64,000 nt of DNA, taken from NCBI GenBank assembly GCA_002205965.3, contig NADL03000054.1:1-64000 (forward strand), read 5' to 3'. The notes below the pieces were generated by a model. The model saw nothing but the letters and a program-made list of their open reading frames with translations, was not told the origin of the DNA and searched no databases. The stretch comes from Kappaphycus alvarezii. Its lineage: Eukaryota > Rhodophyta > Florideophyceae > Gigartinales > Solieriaceae. Positions 53,896 through 62,837 of this stretch are shown here, piece by piece (positions within the stretch are counted from its first letter, which is position 1; every line of letters starts with the position of its first letter). The position numbers and the translations under genes are program-made.

Positions 53896-54201
53896 TTTGT
53901 GAATGGAAGGGGAAATGAAGTCGAAAGTACGGCAGCACTGTCGAAGATGAGTCTGAATTTACCGACCATTTTGCCAGATACGACCATTTTGGCCGGTACA
54001 TGTAACGATGCGCTACAATATTTTCGAGCTCCCTGGCAGGGCATCGGTACATTACAGTGTTTTCGAAAATAACCTGTACTCGGGTACATATTACGTACCG
54101 TTTTTGATATTTTTAGCAAATTTTCGGACAGTTACATGTCTAATATACCTGTACATGTACCTGTCCATGTACCTTTCAGTGACACGTTTCCCCCAACCCT
54201 G

Positions 54202-54209
54202 GTAGTCAC
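54202..54209. repeat. hAT target site duplication, right (GTAGTCAC)
   Basis: Seven of eight bases match 51022-51029. Confidence 0.85.
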
Positions 54210-54598
54210 TCTATTTGATGGTCCCTTCAGCCGGACCCGGCTTGCCCCTCCTGGGCCACATTTTTACAGTATCTAGCGACGCACTTGTGTCTATTGGACC
54301 GTTGTCCTCATATGAGGGCTACTTTTTGCACTTTTTCTTCACTACAAAACATTTTTACCTCAGCGCATCTCTTGTCCCTCCGCATTAGTTCATGAGTTTA
54401 GATGGCCGATCAAAACAAAACTTTTCAAGTTTGTTGGCCTCTGTTAAGGCTAGAGCAATTTTCCCTAACCGACTTCCGCTCTTCGCAAGAAGTTGCGAAA
54501 ATGAATTCATTTTGGAAGGAAGTATAGTTCGTATTATCGTGGGTAGTTTCAGAAACGAGTGCTCATGTACGGTAATAATTACTATACTGTAACTGACC
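54210..54598. other. Spacer between hAT and Copia 2
   Basis: No gene. Contains the palindrome CCTCATATGAGG at 54306-54317 within a longer sequence that recurs inverted at 62008-62044. Confidence 0.5.
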
Positions 54599-54943
54599 TG
54601 AAACTAGTCCTGCTGAGGCTCTCTTATTAGCTTGTACAATCAAATTAATGTCGTAAGAGAGGATAGGTAAATAAGAGTAGGACTGATTTTAATAAAAAAG
54701 AGCCAGCGCAGTCACGACGGCAACACTACGGACTCAGGTCAACGTAGTATGTCTTCTTCAAAAAAATCGTACCCCCTAAAAGACGACTGCATACGGCATT
54801 GGGAAGAATTATAAAGTCAACACTGTGACCTCGATGATCTGATCCAACTGTCAATTTGGATCAGATATTTCAAATACAAAGTGTGAAATGGACTGTACTG
54901 TGCACTGTAGGTGCAGTGTACATATAAGATATTTCGAATGATC
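54599..54943 (-). repeat. 3' LTR of older Copia element
   Basis: Aligns with 61540-61918 at roughly 94-95 percent. It begins TGAAAC; the inner end is less sure (GTGTACA at 54922 would give a TG...CA LTR, but similarity continues to TTCGAATGA at 54941). TCTCCCCT just inside it (54947-54954) is a candidate polypurine tract on the coding strand. Confidence 0.8.
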
Positions 54944-55064
54944 GATCTCCCCTATTTGAACAAATCATCGATCACAGCCAGTACCAGAGAAACGTGAAAA
55001 TTAAATAAAAAGCTCCAAATCATCGAATGTAACGGTCATTAACCATGATTCAAAATCATGGGCA

Positions 55065-55748
55065 ATGTTTTGGCGGGCTTCGGGGTATCGATCTGAAGAG
55101 CATATGGACTCTCAGATTCCCACCAAAATTTATCGGCACGATCAACCGATACCTGCATTAGCGACTAAGCGTGTTCGTTCGTCTTGTCTCCTTCCCCACC
55201 TTATTCATCCCTTTTGGTCCTTTTTTATCGGGAATGGTGCGTTGTATGACGGAAGAGCACCACTGCTGCACGGTGCAGTGCAGAAACCGACGCAAAGTAA
55301 CAATAGCATCGCCGATCATGCTTTCCAAATTGCTCTCAACCGTATCGCAAACAAACGTGAACCAGCAGTTGTTCCGGTCCCCGCTGATTTTGACCACAAC
55401 AGTGACGACGAAACGAGTCGCACTAAACTGACAGAAACTGGTACAACTTTTGGCAAGCACGCATCCATAGATACGGAAACCACTGAATGGAAAATCGATG
55501 TCGTGATGTTCGGCAGTGGTGTGAACATTAAAGGTAAGGAATTCCGCAAGGGCGTTTGGTTTGGATGTATATCAAAGATTCGGGACGCGTCGACTTACTT
55601 TGCTATTGATACCGATTCGCTCTCACCACCGAATTTGTGTTATCGAATGGTTCGTTTTGATACCATTCCGCTTGAACTTACAAGGCGCAAGGTTGCACCA
55701 CGTAGTTGTTTCGTCCCGGGTCCTCCGCTCTGCCGCATGAATGAATAA
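55065..55748 (+). CDS. Antisense ORF 1 inside Copia 2, 227 codons, unknown
   Basis: Open on the strand opposite to pol, wholly within the segment between RNase H and the 3' LTR. Begins MFWRASGYRSEEHMDS. The middle is acidic and polar (DFDHNSDDETSRTKLTETG). The C-terminal half has a beta-rich look: WKIDVVMFGSGVNIKGKEF, RKGVWFGCISKIRDASTYFA, FDTIPLELTRRKV, perhaps a small Tudor/SH3-like fold. I recognise no family. It is uninterrupted while the surrounding pol is full of breaks, so it either arrived later or was kept open by selection. Confidence 0.45.
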   Translation: MFWRASGYRSEEHMDSQIPTKIYRHDQPIPALATKRVRSSCLLPHLIHPFWSFFIGNGALYDGRAPLLHGAVQKPTQSNNSIADHAFQIALNRIANKREPAVVPVPADFDHNSDDETSRTKLTETGTTFGKHASIDTETTEWKIDVVMFGSGVNIKGKEFRKGVWFGCISKIRDASTYFAIDTDSLSPPNLCYRMVRFDTIPLELTRRKVAPRSCFVPGPPLCRMNE

Positions 55749-55885
55749 CTTTTTGATAATTCAGCAGTGAACACGATACTACACTTTTGCCGTAGGAACC
55801 CTGTGTTTCCGTGCATACGGGTGTGTGCGGTGCCAAGAATTCGAGTCCTGAACTCAAATAATATGAAGTGCAAGAACATTAGGAC

Positions 55886-56347
55886 ATGGTTGGGATTAGT
55901 GGGATGCTAGACCGTATCCCAGCGTCTATTGTGAGTGGCATGTATTTTCTGCTGGGCGCTGAGGTCGCGTCGTGTGCAAGGGACAAAATCATCAATTGCG
56001 GAGAACGTCCAACCAGTATCGGTAGAGCAGGTGCCCTCATTAGGAGCCTTGGGATGCGACTTAATATCCGAAGGTTTTTCGATGCAAAGTTGGTTAGCAA
56101 CAGCAGTATTGAAGAGGCATGCCGCGTTATTGGGAGCTTAAGGGAGGGATTGTGGCTTTTGCATTTCCTGCAGAACGCTGTGCATTTGGTAGATCACTGC
56201 GTACTCGTTGATGCCAATCAAGGTGTCATTCTGAATTCGGCTGAAGGGTTCCCCATTCAGCTTTGCCCGGAGGGCCTAAGTTTATGCTGGGGTAACGATA
56301 CACCCAAGCTCAGGATTGAAGAGGTGAAACAGTTGATTGTAGTATAG
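55886..56347 (+). CDS. Antisense ORF 2 inside Copia 2, 153 codons, unknown
   Basis: Follows ORF 1 after 137 bp in another frame; the two may be one broken gene or exons. Contains ERPTSIGRAGALIRSLGM and then NAVHLVDHCVLVDANQGVIL, NSAEGFPIQLCPEGLSLCWG. The His in DHCVLVD and the Asp/Asn after it are spaced as in papain-fold (C39/OTU-like) peptidases, where the chain reads 'H.v.vd...g.i.D'. The matching N-terminal Cys is not clear. This is a weak structural guess. It ends about 45 bp from the last pol codons. Confidence 0.45.
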   Translation: MVGISGMLDRIPASIVSGMYFLLGAEVASCARDKIINCGERPTSIGRAGALIRSLGMRLNIRRFFDAKLVSNSSIEEACRVIGSLREGLWLLHFLQNAVHLVDHCVLVDANQGVILNSAEGFPIQLCPEGLSLCWGNDTPKLRIEEVKQLIVV

Positions 56348-56392
56348 TAAAGCATGCCTGAAACACCAAGTAACACCGGAATATCTGACGAT

Positions 56393-57070
56393 CCATTGTT
56401 ATGGCTCCAGTTCAATCTCAACGGTAGCAACCAAGTTTCGTAGTAGAGCCTGACTCAGGGCTTTAGTAAGACCATCCGCAAAATTCTTGCTGCTCCTGAC
56501 AAAACCGATATCATATATATGCTTGACTCAAAATCCTTCTCTTGCCGCAGCGATGTCCGACATAGTGCGCTTCTCTGATGTGCGAGATCACTTCGATATA
56601 ACATAGAACAGAATCTTGTTGTCTGTTAGAAGCTGGAAGAGAACATTCTGGTCTAGAACAACTTGTAGCTCTTGAGCAATGGAGATTGTAACATCTAACA
56701 TGTCGCTAAACGCTATTATCTCCCCTGACATGGCAGATCATGTAACCTTCCTCGATTTGTATGACTTAAAATGGATCGGCACAACGTTGCTAGATTCATC
56801 GCCTAATAATACGATATGCCCTAGTTGGGACGATAAATCTGCATTGTTCGCGAAAGATGAGTCAAAAAAACCAACCACTTTCAGCAAATTCTTATTGAGC
56901 TTGAGAACTCGAAGAAGGACGCGGTTGTCGATTGCATATTTGACAGCTTTATTCAGTCTCTTGATAATGGATGCACGGTTTTTGTCGAACTCGGCTTCAG
57001 TAATTTGCGCAAGTTGTGAAATCTCGAACAGGCAATCAGGCCTGGTGTTAGCCAACCGGGCTAACTTCAT
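56393..57070 (-). pseudogene. Copia 2 RNase H
   Basis: The open part contains RLANTRPDCLFEISQLAQI, VGFFDSSFANNADLSSQLGH and PIHFKSYKSRKVT. After breaks, FQLLTDNKILFYVISK, KRTMSDIAAAREGF, NFADGLTKAL and a final WIVR follow, the standard Copia end. Confidence 0.85.
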
Positions 57071-57168
57071 GCGAATTGGCCGGAAACTTTTAAAGGACGC
57101 GTCAGTTGGTAGGCATTCAAGGTTTTTTCAGGTATTGACTCTGGTCCATGACGAAAGTTCCATCCTTA

Positions 57169-57426
57169 CTACGTTCGATGACGAAACCTGTGAAATCCGA
57201 AGGAAGTCTTTCGTCTTTCGTTGCCAGCAATTTCGAAGCACTTATTAATCAGAAGGGATTTCTCGCGTAATTTATCATTCCCACAGCGAAGGATGTCGTC
57301 AACGTATGCTCCACTTAGACATTTTAAGTTTTTGTTCGTCAGAAGGCAATAAAGAGATTGATCTAATCTGAAAGGCTTCATACCCATCTCATTCCCGTGT
57401 TTTTTATCCAACTTTGTATGCCACAA
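57169..57426 (-). pseudogene. Copia 2 reverse transcriptase, catalytic part
   Basis: FRLDQSLYCLLTNKNLKCLS precedes GAYVDDILRCGND, which holds the catalytic Asp pair. Upstream WHTKLDKKHGNEMGMKPF corresponds to the usual 'W...L...G...' block. Breaks on both sides. Confidence 0.85.
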
Positions 57427-57458
57427 ATCTCAGGCATCACAAAATCCGTAAAGGGGAC

Positions 57459-58436
57459 TCAGTAGTTCCAAGCATTGAACTGGATAAAGCTCGAATTCAG
57501 GGGCAGGATTCCCATGAAAAAGTTCCTGTAAAGCGGCTCGGATTCTTGTAGGTACTCTCGCTTGATGTCTGCAGTCCAGACATCAAATCTAAATATTGCT
57601 GCCAATGCAAGTAATAGTCGTACGGATTGCGGCTGAAACGTGCACGATGTGTGAACAAGCATTCTCTTCAGTTTTTCACGATGGCATCCTATTACATAAC
57701 GAGCCTTGTATTTCGTTCTTCCATCAATGGTAGACTTGATAGCTAAAACAAAGCGCTCTGGGAAAACATTTCCGTCTGGTAGGATATCTTCCTTGAGGAT
57801 TACTTTAAACGTCCCACGTTCCATCAATCCCTTTATCTCGTTCTTCTTGGCCTCTTCCATCTTCTTTCCGATTGCTCGGTCATCATCGGGATCAAAAACC
57901 TCTGTATCCACTGTCAGATCCTCAGTTGGGGATCGAAACCCTTTTAAGCTTTCATTCATATCCGATAGAAAGGAATAAGACCAGAATTCAGGCGTGAAGT
58001 AAGGTTTCACCTGTGACAGATTGAATGGGCGTGCCGGGCTGTTGGGGTTATCTCGGACGAATATCAACTTCTTGGCGTAGTCAACAGCGGAAACCTCAAA
58101 TGGACCGAGCCACTTACCTATTCTTCTAGCAACTATCTTCTTCCTCCAAACCAGAACCTTATCAACAGGCTCAAAGATCCTATCGGTGGCAGACGGAGCT
58201 GCATAACTCAGAGCGCGCTTGATCTTGATAGCCGACATTTGGGCTTCCATTTCCTTACGGGCTACATTGGCAGTAGCTGCTCTTTCTTCAAAGGTGCCTC
58301 TAGTCGGGCACGGCTCGGATCTTTTTGATATCTGGGGGTATTCACCAAACACTAATGGAGAGGGTACGATGCCTTCCTGTCCAAGAGTGTCATTTATTGC
58401 CTTAACGGTACATGATAGTGCTAGATGGTTGTCCAT
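57459..58436 (-). pseudogene. Copia 2 integrase C-terminus and RT N-terminus
   Basis: 325 open codons. AVKAINDTLGQEGIVPSPLV and VFGEYPQISKRSEPCP are the post-Glu integrase region. VDKVLVWRKKIVARRIGKWL is the SH3-like C-terminal domain. RT starts near ERGTFKVILKEDILPDGNVF and has VWTADIKREYLQSE for the first Asp, with one base out of place relative to the usual 'DIxxAYLQ'. Confidence 0.85.
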
Positions 58437-58461
58437 ATTAGGCTGTTATACTTTGATCTTC

Positions 58462-58923
58462 CTATAAGTAGCTCTTAGAGGCTCGTGGTATCTCTCCCCC
58501 ACACCAGTGGGCTTCAACACCAGTTTGGCTGACCTCTACGTCTGATAGCTTCGCAATATAAATAAAACGGTCGCCATTCTGGGATCCTTGATCAGTAAGT
58601 ATCTCACTGTAGATACCAGTATACACTAAGGCCCAGCATTTCACGAGCGTTTCCCAGATTGCATCTGTAGAAATGCTTTCTAATAATTGTTCTGTACTGA
58701 ACTTGGTACCGTCATCTGCGATATGGAGTACAGGGTCCCCATCTAGGTACATGATATCAAGCAGTATCTTCTCCTTAAACTGAACATTATCCGCTCCCAG
58801 CGTGACCCTAAAGCGTTTAGGAGCGTGTTGAATGTGTTGGCACGGATCAAATCTCTTCGAGGGTTCCTCCAGTGTTCGGAGAGTCTCTGGCGTGGCATGC
58901 TCAGGACGTGAGCGTCTGATCAA
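58462..58923 (-). pseudogene. Copia 2 integrase core, part
   Basis: ILLDIMYLDGDPVLHIADDG (first Asp), YSEILTDQGSQNGDRF (second Asp) and GVEAHWCGGEIPRAS (decayed Glu block). The zinc-binding Cys pair is damaged (FDPCQHIQHAP). Confidence 0.8.
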
Positions 58924-59016
58924 ATTAAACGATTTTCTCTCACTGGGATGGAAGAACTGTCAATTCAGCTTGGACAACTGTGCTTTGGTGAAATATATAT
59001 CCGTCGAGAATTGTAT

Positions 59017-59420
59017 TCAAGCATAGAGATGGTTCGTTGTTGAGCAGACCATTGGTACATACCACTCATCCAAGTAAACGGTGATTCCGCTTTGACTGGT
59101 GTGAGGTACACGCTTAAGCAGCCTGTTAGACATTGTGCGTGGGGTCAAGAATTCCTTATCAAGTACGTCTAACCCAATTAATGCAGGAATATCTGCATTC
59201 ACTATGTCTAGCTCAACGTAAATATGCGGTTTCCCGGAGGGAGTACGTTGCGGGATCACTACTCGGCCAAGAGAATCGTATGTAGCATCTGCGAATCTGA
59301 AACGGTTTCTTGACGGAAGCAATTTCCTTTCGTGAGCACCGAGAATGTTGTAAATCCTGTTCAACTCCTTTCGGCCGATGACGGACCTGGGGGCACCGAT
59401 ATCAAAAAGAAAGCCGATTA
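59017..59420 (-). pseudogene. Copia 2 protease (retropepsin)
   Basis: FDIGAPRSVIGRKELN holds the active-site Asp (codon at 59401-59403). It continues YDSLGRVVIPQRTPSGKPHI and LDIVNADIPALIGLDVLDKE, matching the other Copia's protease closely in layout. Confidence 0.8.
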
Positions 59421-59625
59421 AGCGTCTGTGCTTTGTCTCTTAACTCATCTTTTGTACATATAAATCGGTCATCATAGCCCTATTCCACTTCCCACCATCT
59501 CTGTTTCGCTTTTTTCGTCGTATTGCACTCCGGGGACGAGTTGGCGTTTCTACACGCGCTTGTCGCCTACCCAAAAACCCTGGCTTGAAACTGTGGGGCG
59601 CTCAATGCGTGGTTCCATTGAAGAC

Positions 59626-61070
59626 TCAATGTACGTCAAAATTTATGTCCTCTTTTATTTTCTCCATGATATCATGGCGAGGTGGTTCTTGTAGGAAGTT
59701 TGAATCAAACGCATCCAGTTCCTGCTTATCCGTTTGACTCTCGTTATCTTCGGAGCTCTTGGCAGGGTCATGTGGTGCGAGGTTCTCGGCCTGCATGAAG
59801 TCTGCAAGGATATGAACAGAAGACCCACCATCCCGTAAACGGTTACGTGCGTGTTTATCTATGTCCTCGGGTACGCATTTCCGACGAGGATTCCAAGCAC
59901 CGTCACACTTGATGCACTCATTCCTGCGTCGGGTTTCTTCAAATGGTTTCGAAGAGTATCCGTTGCGACGGTTGTGTCTACTATTTTCGCGATAACCGCG
60001 GCCGTTTCCTCTATAAGGGCGGTTACTCCTTCCATACTGCATCAGGTTGGTCATAAAATCCTCATCGTGCTGTACGGTGCTAGTCTCTGTGGTCCGCTCC
60101 GTTTCTCCAGTAAGAAGGTGGATTTGGCGCAAGTTCTGTATGGACACATGGAGGGTCGTGACGAACTTGTTGTATGAGTAATACTGTGAAGTAATGTTTT
60201 GTATCGGTGTGCTTGACCAGTTTTGAAATTCTATTACTGCCTTACGAAGGTAATCAACCTTATGTGAATCAGAGCGGAAATCGGTAGGACACTGTGGACA
60301 CAATTCACGATGTAGTACACCAATTTGATTAGGCCTTCGGATACGTCCAATATATTCCTTTCCTTCATAAAGGTTCTCTACTGTAGAGTCTCCAATGTTC
60401 CTTTGATCTACAACTGCCTCCCGTCACTGATATATTCCGTCAACATAATCCTGGCCATTTCGTTAAAGGACATATGAACACTGCAATTAGCGAAGAAAAA
60501 TTTCCTTTCAGCTCCATCGAGAACATGAACAAATAATTCGGCCTTCTGTGAAGGTGACAAACCGTACTGACGGGCACATATGGCGTAAAGTTTTATCATT
60601 TCCATGATGTCCCGTTGAATGTCACCAGTAAACTTGTATTCCTTAAGCATCTGCTGCACGTAGTTGGCCTTGCGAGAATCTCCATTTGAATGATGACCTC
60701 TGCCAGCCGATGGTGTAGCTGTAACTGCGGTGTTCGACGATGTGACATTACCATCTGCGCCTTGAACGACAACGAACTGGCGAACGGGATCCTGCAGTGA
60801 CGGTACTGAAAGGCCAATCTGACGTCCCAAACTGTTTTTGCCGTTTTTATCAACAGTATTAGGGTTATTACCTTGGTGCGCGAAGCTATTACGGTTTGAT
60901 ATAGTGGTTCTCACAATCTCTTGTGTGTGCCCAGGAATTGTCTGCTCATGATTCGGTAAAATTTCTTGGGGCGGTGTAGTAGCGCCACTGTTTCCAAAGA
61001 GAACGCATCGATTGAGCTTCAACTTTTCCAACGCGTATTTTTGTTGCAATTCATAAAATGGCAGAACCAT
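59626..61070 (-). pseudogene. Copia 2 gag
   Basis: Two main frames. 60408-61070 ends with YKFTGDIQRDIMEMIKLYAI, GLSPSQKAELFVHVLDGAER, helical capsid-like. 59626-60303 has a Cys-rich, basic nucleocapsid region (RPYRGNGRGYRENSRHNRRN, CIKCDGAWNPRRKC) and an acidic tail. Sequence upstream to about 61510 probably holds the N-terminus (64 codons open at 61322-61513). Confidence 0.7.
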
Positions 61071-61539
61071 ACATGCACCATAACCCGCCTTTCAGCCTTG
61101 TCAGCGTCAGCCAATTGCGCTGCATCCCCATACTCCACTGGGAATCTACTGAACGAGTAAAGTTTAGCGATGTCATGGAGAACTGTCACAAAGAACATCG
61201 GGATCTTAAAGAACTGTTGCGTCAAAATCTGAGACGGAGAAGGAAATAGATGCAATAGGTACTCGTGTACATCCTCACTATCCAGAAGAACGAATGTAGC
61301 AGACTCGGCCGTAGATTCGTCTTAAGGGCCTTCTGAAAAGAAGTTTATAGAGGCCTTTGCAGCAGATAGCATCGAAACGGACAACCCATCTTGCAACGAA
61401 TTTGTACTTATCTTCTTCATGATCTTATCGACCTGCTCTTTGAACTGGGAACGACAAGTCGGCATCTTGTTTTCTTGATCGAGCTTTGACATTTTGGTAA
61501 AGTAGAACAGCATAAACGGGTCTCGAATCCGGATTGTCG

Positions 61540-61918
61540 TGAAACCCGTCCTGCTGGGGCTCTTTTATTAGCTTGTGCAAGCAAACTAATGTCGTAAGAG
61601 AGGATAGGTAAATAAGAGTAGGACTGATTTTAATAAAAAAGGGCCAGCGCAGTCACGACGGCAACACTATGGACTCAGGTCAACGTAGTATGTCTTCTTC
61701 AAAAAAATCGTACCTCCTAAAAGACGACGGCATACGGCATTGGGAAGAATTATAAAGTTCAACACTGTGACCTCGATGATCTGATCCAACTGTAAATTCG
61801 GATCAGAGATTTCAAATACAAAGTGTGAAATGGACTGTACTGTAAACTGTATATGTGTACATGTTGTCGATCATTCGAAATATGTATATGTGTACACATA
61901 TACATATTTCGAATGAAA
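61540..61918 (-). repeat. 5' LTR of older Copia element
   Basis: Begins TGAAACCCGTCCTGCTG. About 34 bp longer than its partner because its outer end carries the left arm of a perfect palindrome (61871-61916). The element sequence next to it on the coding strand is CGACAATCCGGATTCGAGAC, again without a leading TGG. Confidence 0.8.
61871..61916. repeat. Perfect 46-bp palindrome
   Basis: Arms of 23 bp meet at GTGTAC with no spacer; the outermost bases are TCATTCGAAATATG and CATATTTCGAATGA. It lies at the outer edge of the 5' LTR of Copia 2. The other LTR has a single, slightly diverged arm. Confidence 0.95.
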
Positions 61919-62453
61919 TAACCTTTTTGACAGGAAAAATTTCGGGCTTCAAAGAAATTTCCTTTCCAAATGTAAAGGAAACTGTCCTCATATTAGGACA
62001 ATGCGTGCCTCATATGAGGACAATGCTATGACGGATAGACACTAGAGCAGTCTCCAATAGTGCACACTCGAAATGACTGATAAGTACATTGCCGCTTGAA
62101 AGTATACGACACCCTACATATGTAAATTATTCTTTTAGCTACTGTAACTGCTAACCAGGTGGAAAACGTCGGCCACGTGCAAGGACCAAGCAGCAGACAT
62201 TTGTCATATTTAATGTCGTAAAGTTAGACTGCATAATATCCACGGCGCCGGTGTCCCCAGCTGGTGGAGAGCAATGTCGCAGTCGCGGCCTCCGCTGTTG
62301 TTGTGAGGGGGGAGGGACAACGAGTCATATGGTGAGGGAAGGCGACGGATGTTTGCGCTGGCCATCTTCTGGAGGAGGACAGGGAGTACTTCCTGGTCAC
62401 AGGCTATCTGAACTATGGCGGTGGGGAGCACCTCATGTTGCGTATAATTTCGG
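61919..62453. other. Spacer
   Basis: No intact gene. CCTCATATTAGG (61986-61997) and CCTCATATGAGG (62008-62019) lie at its left. From about 62300 a + frame (YFLVTGYLNYGGGEHLML) leads into the inverted-repeat unit. Confidence 0.45.
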
Positions 62454-62830
62454 AGGAGACGAGGGTCGTTTCCGAGTACGGAATTGCGGGGTGCTTCCGT
62501 CAGGGTGGAGATGCGGTCTTGCTTCGAAATCCAGAGTTGCTGGCACAGGCCAGCAGAATCAGACGCTCAACCTCCCCCCCACCAAACCTCGCCAATGCCA
62601 TCCCATGCCCTAGAGACGGAATACCCACACTACCCTACAACCCGACAGTGGCCCAGGAACAGCCCCCCGTAGTGTGGACCGATCTTAGCGACGACCTCCA
62701 CGACCGTCCAGCCACGACGTCCCCGACGCCAATGTCCTCCGACTATTTCTGGATTTCGAAGCGAGACCGCATCTCCACCCTGAAGGAAGCACTCCGCAAC
62801 TCCGTACTCGGAAACGACCCTCGTCTCCTT
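62454..62830. repeat. Inverted repeat, about 80-bp arms around 215 bp
   Basis: 62454-62534 and 62749-62829 are reverse complements at roughly 93-95 percent (GGAGACGAGGGTCG...CGAAATCCAG). The spacer has an open + frame (SPPPNLANAIPCPRDGIPTL, VWTDLSDDLHDRP). The right arm directly abuts the LINE sequence at 62838. An inverted internal piece next to a truncated LINE is what twin priming produces, but deletion or duplication could also explain it. Confidence 0.75.
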
Positions 62831-62837
62831 CGTCTGC

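Larger units (their letters stand above)
51030..54201 (-). mobile_element. hAT-superfamily DNA transposon, 3172 bp
   Basis: Ends CAGGGTTGGG (51030-51039) and its reverse complement CCCAACCCTG (54192-54201). An 8-bp duplication with one mismatch flanks it, as required for hAT. Subterminal regions hold many GTACATGTACC/GTACCAGGTAC words on both sides, the sort of sites hAT transposases bind. The single gene is on -, broken by frameshifts. The 3' noncoding side (51370-51640) contains a tRNA-like Pol III promoter and a long hairpin. Confidence 0.9.
54599..61918 (-). mobile_element. Ty1/Copia LTR retrotransposon, about 7.3 kb, degenerate, with extra 3' segment
   Basis: Minus-strand element with LTRs of about 345 and 379 bp. 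gag, protease, integrase, RT and RNase H follow from right to left in Copia order. Pol ends near 56390, leaving 1.4 kb before the 3' LTR; in the young Copia that gap is 34 bp. The extra segment holds two + strand ORFs. A possible target duplication is TGACC (54594-54598)/TAACC (61919-61923), one mismatch. All retroelement genes are broken. Confidence 0.9.
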
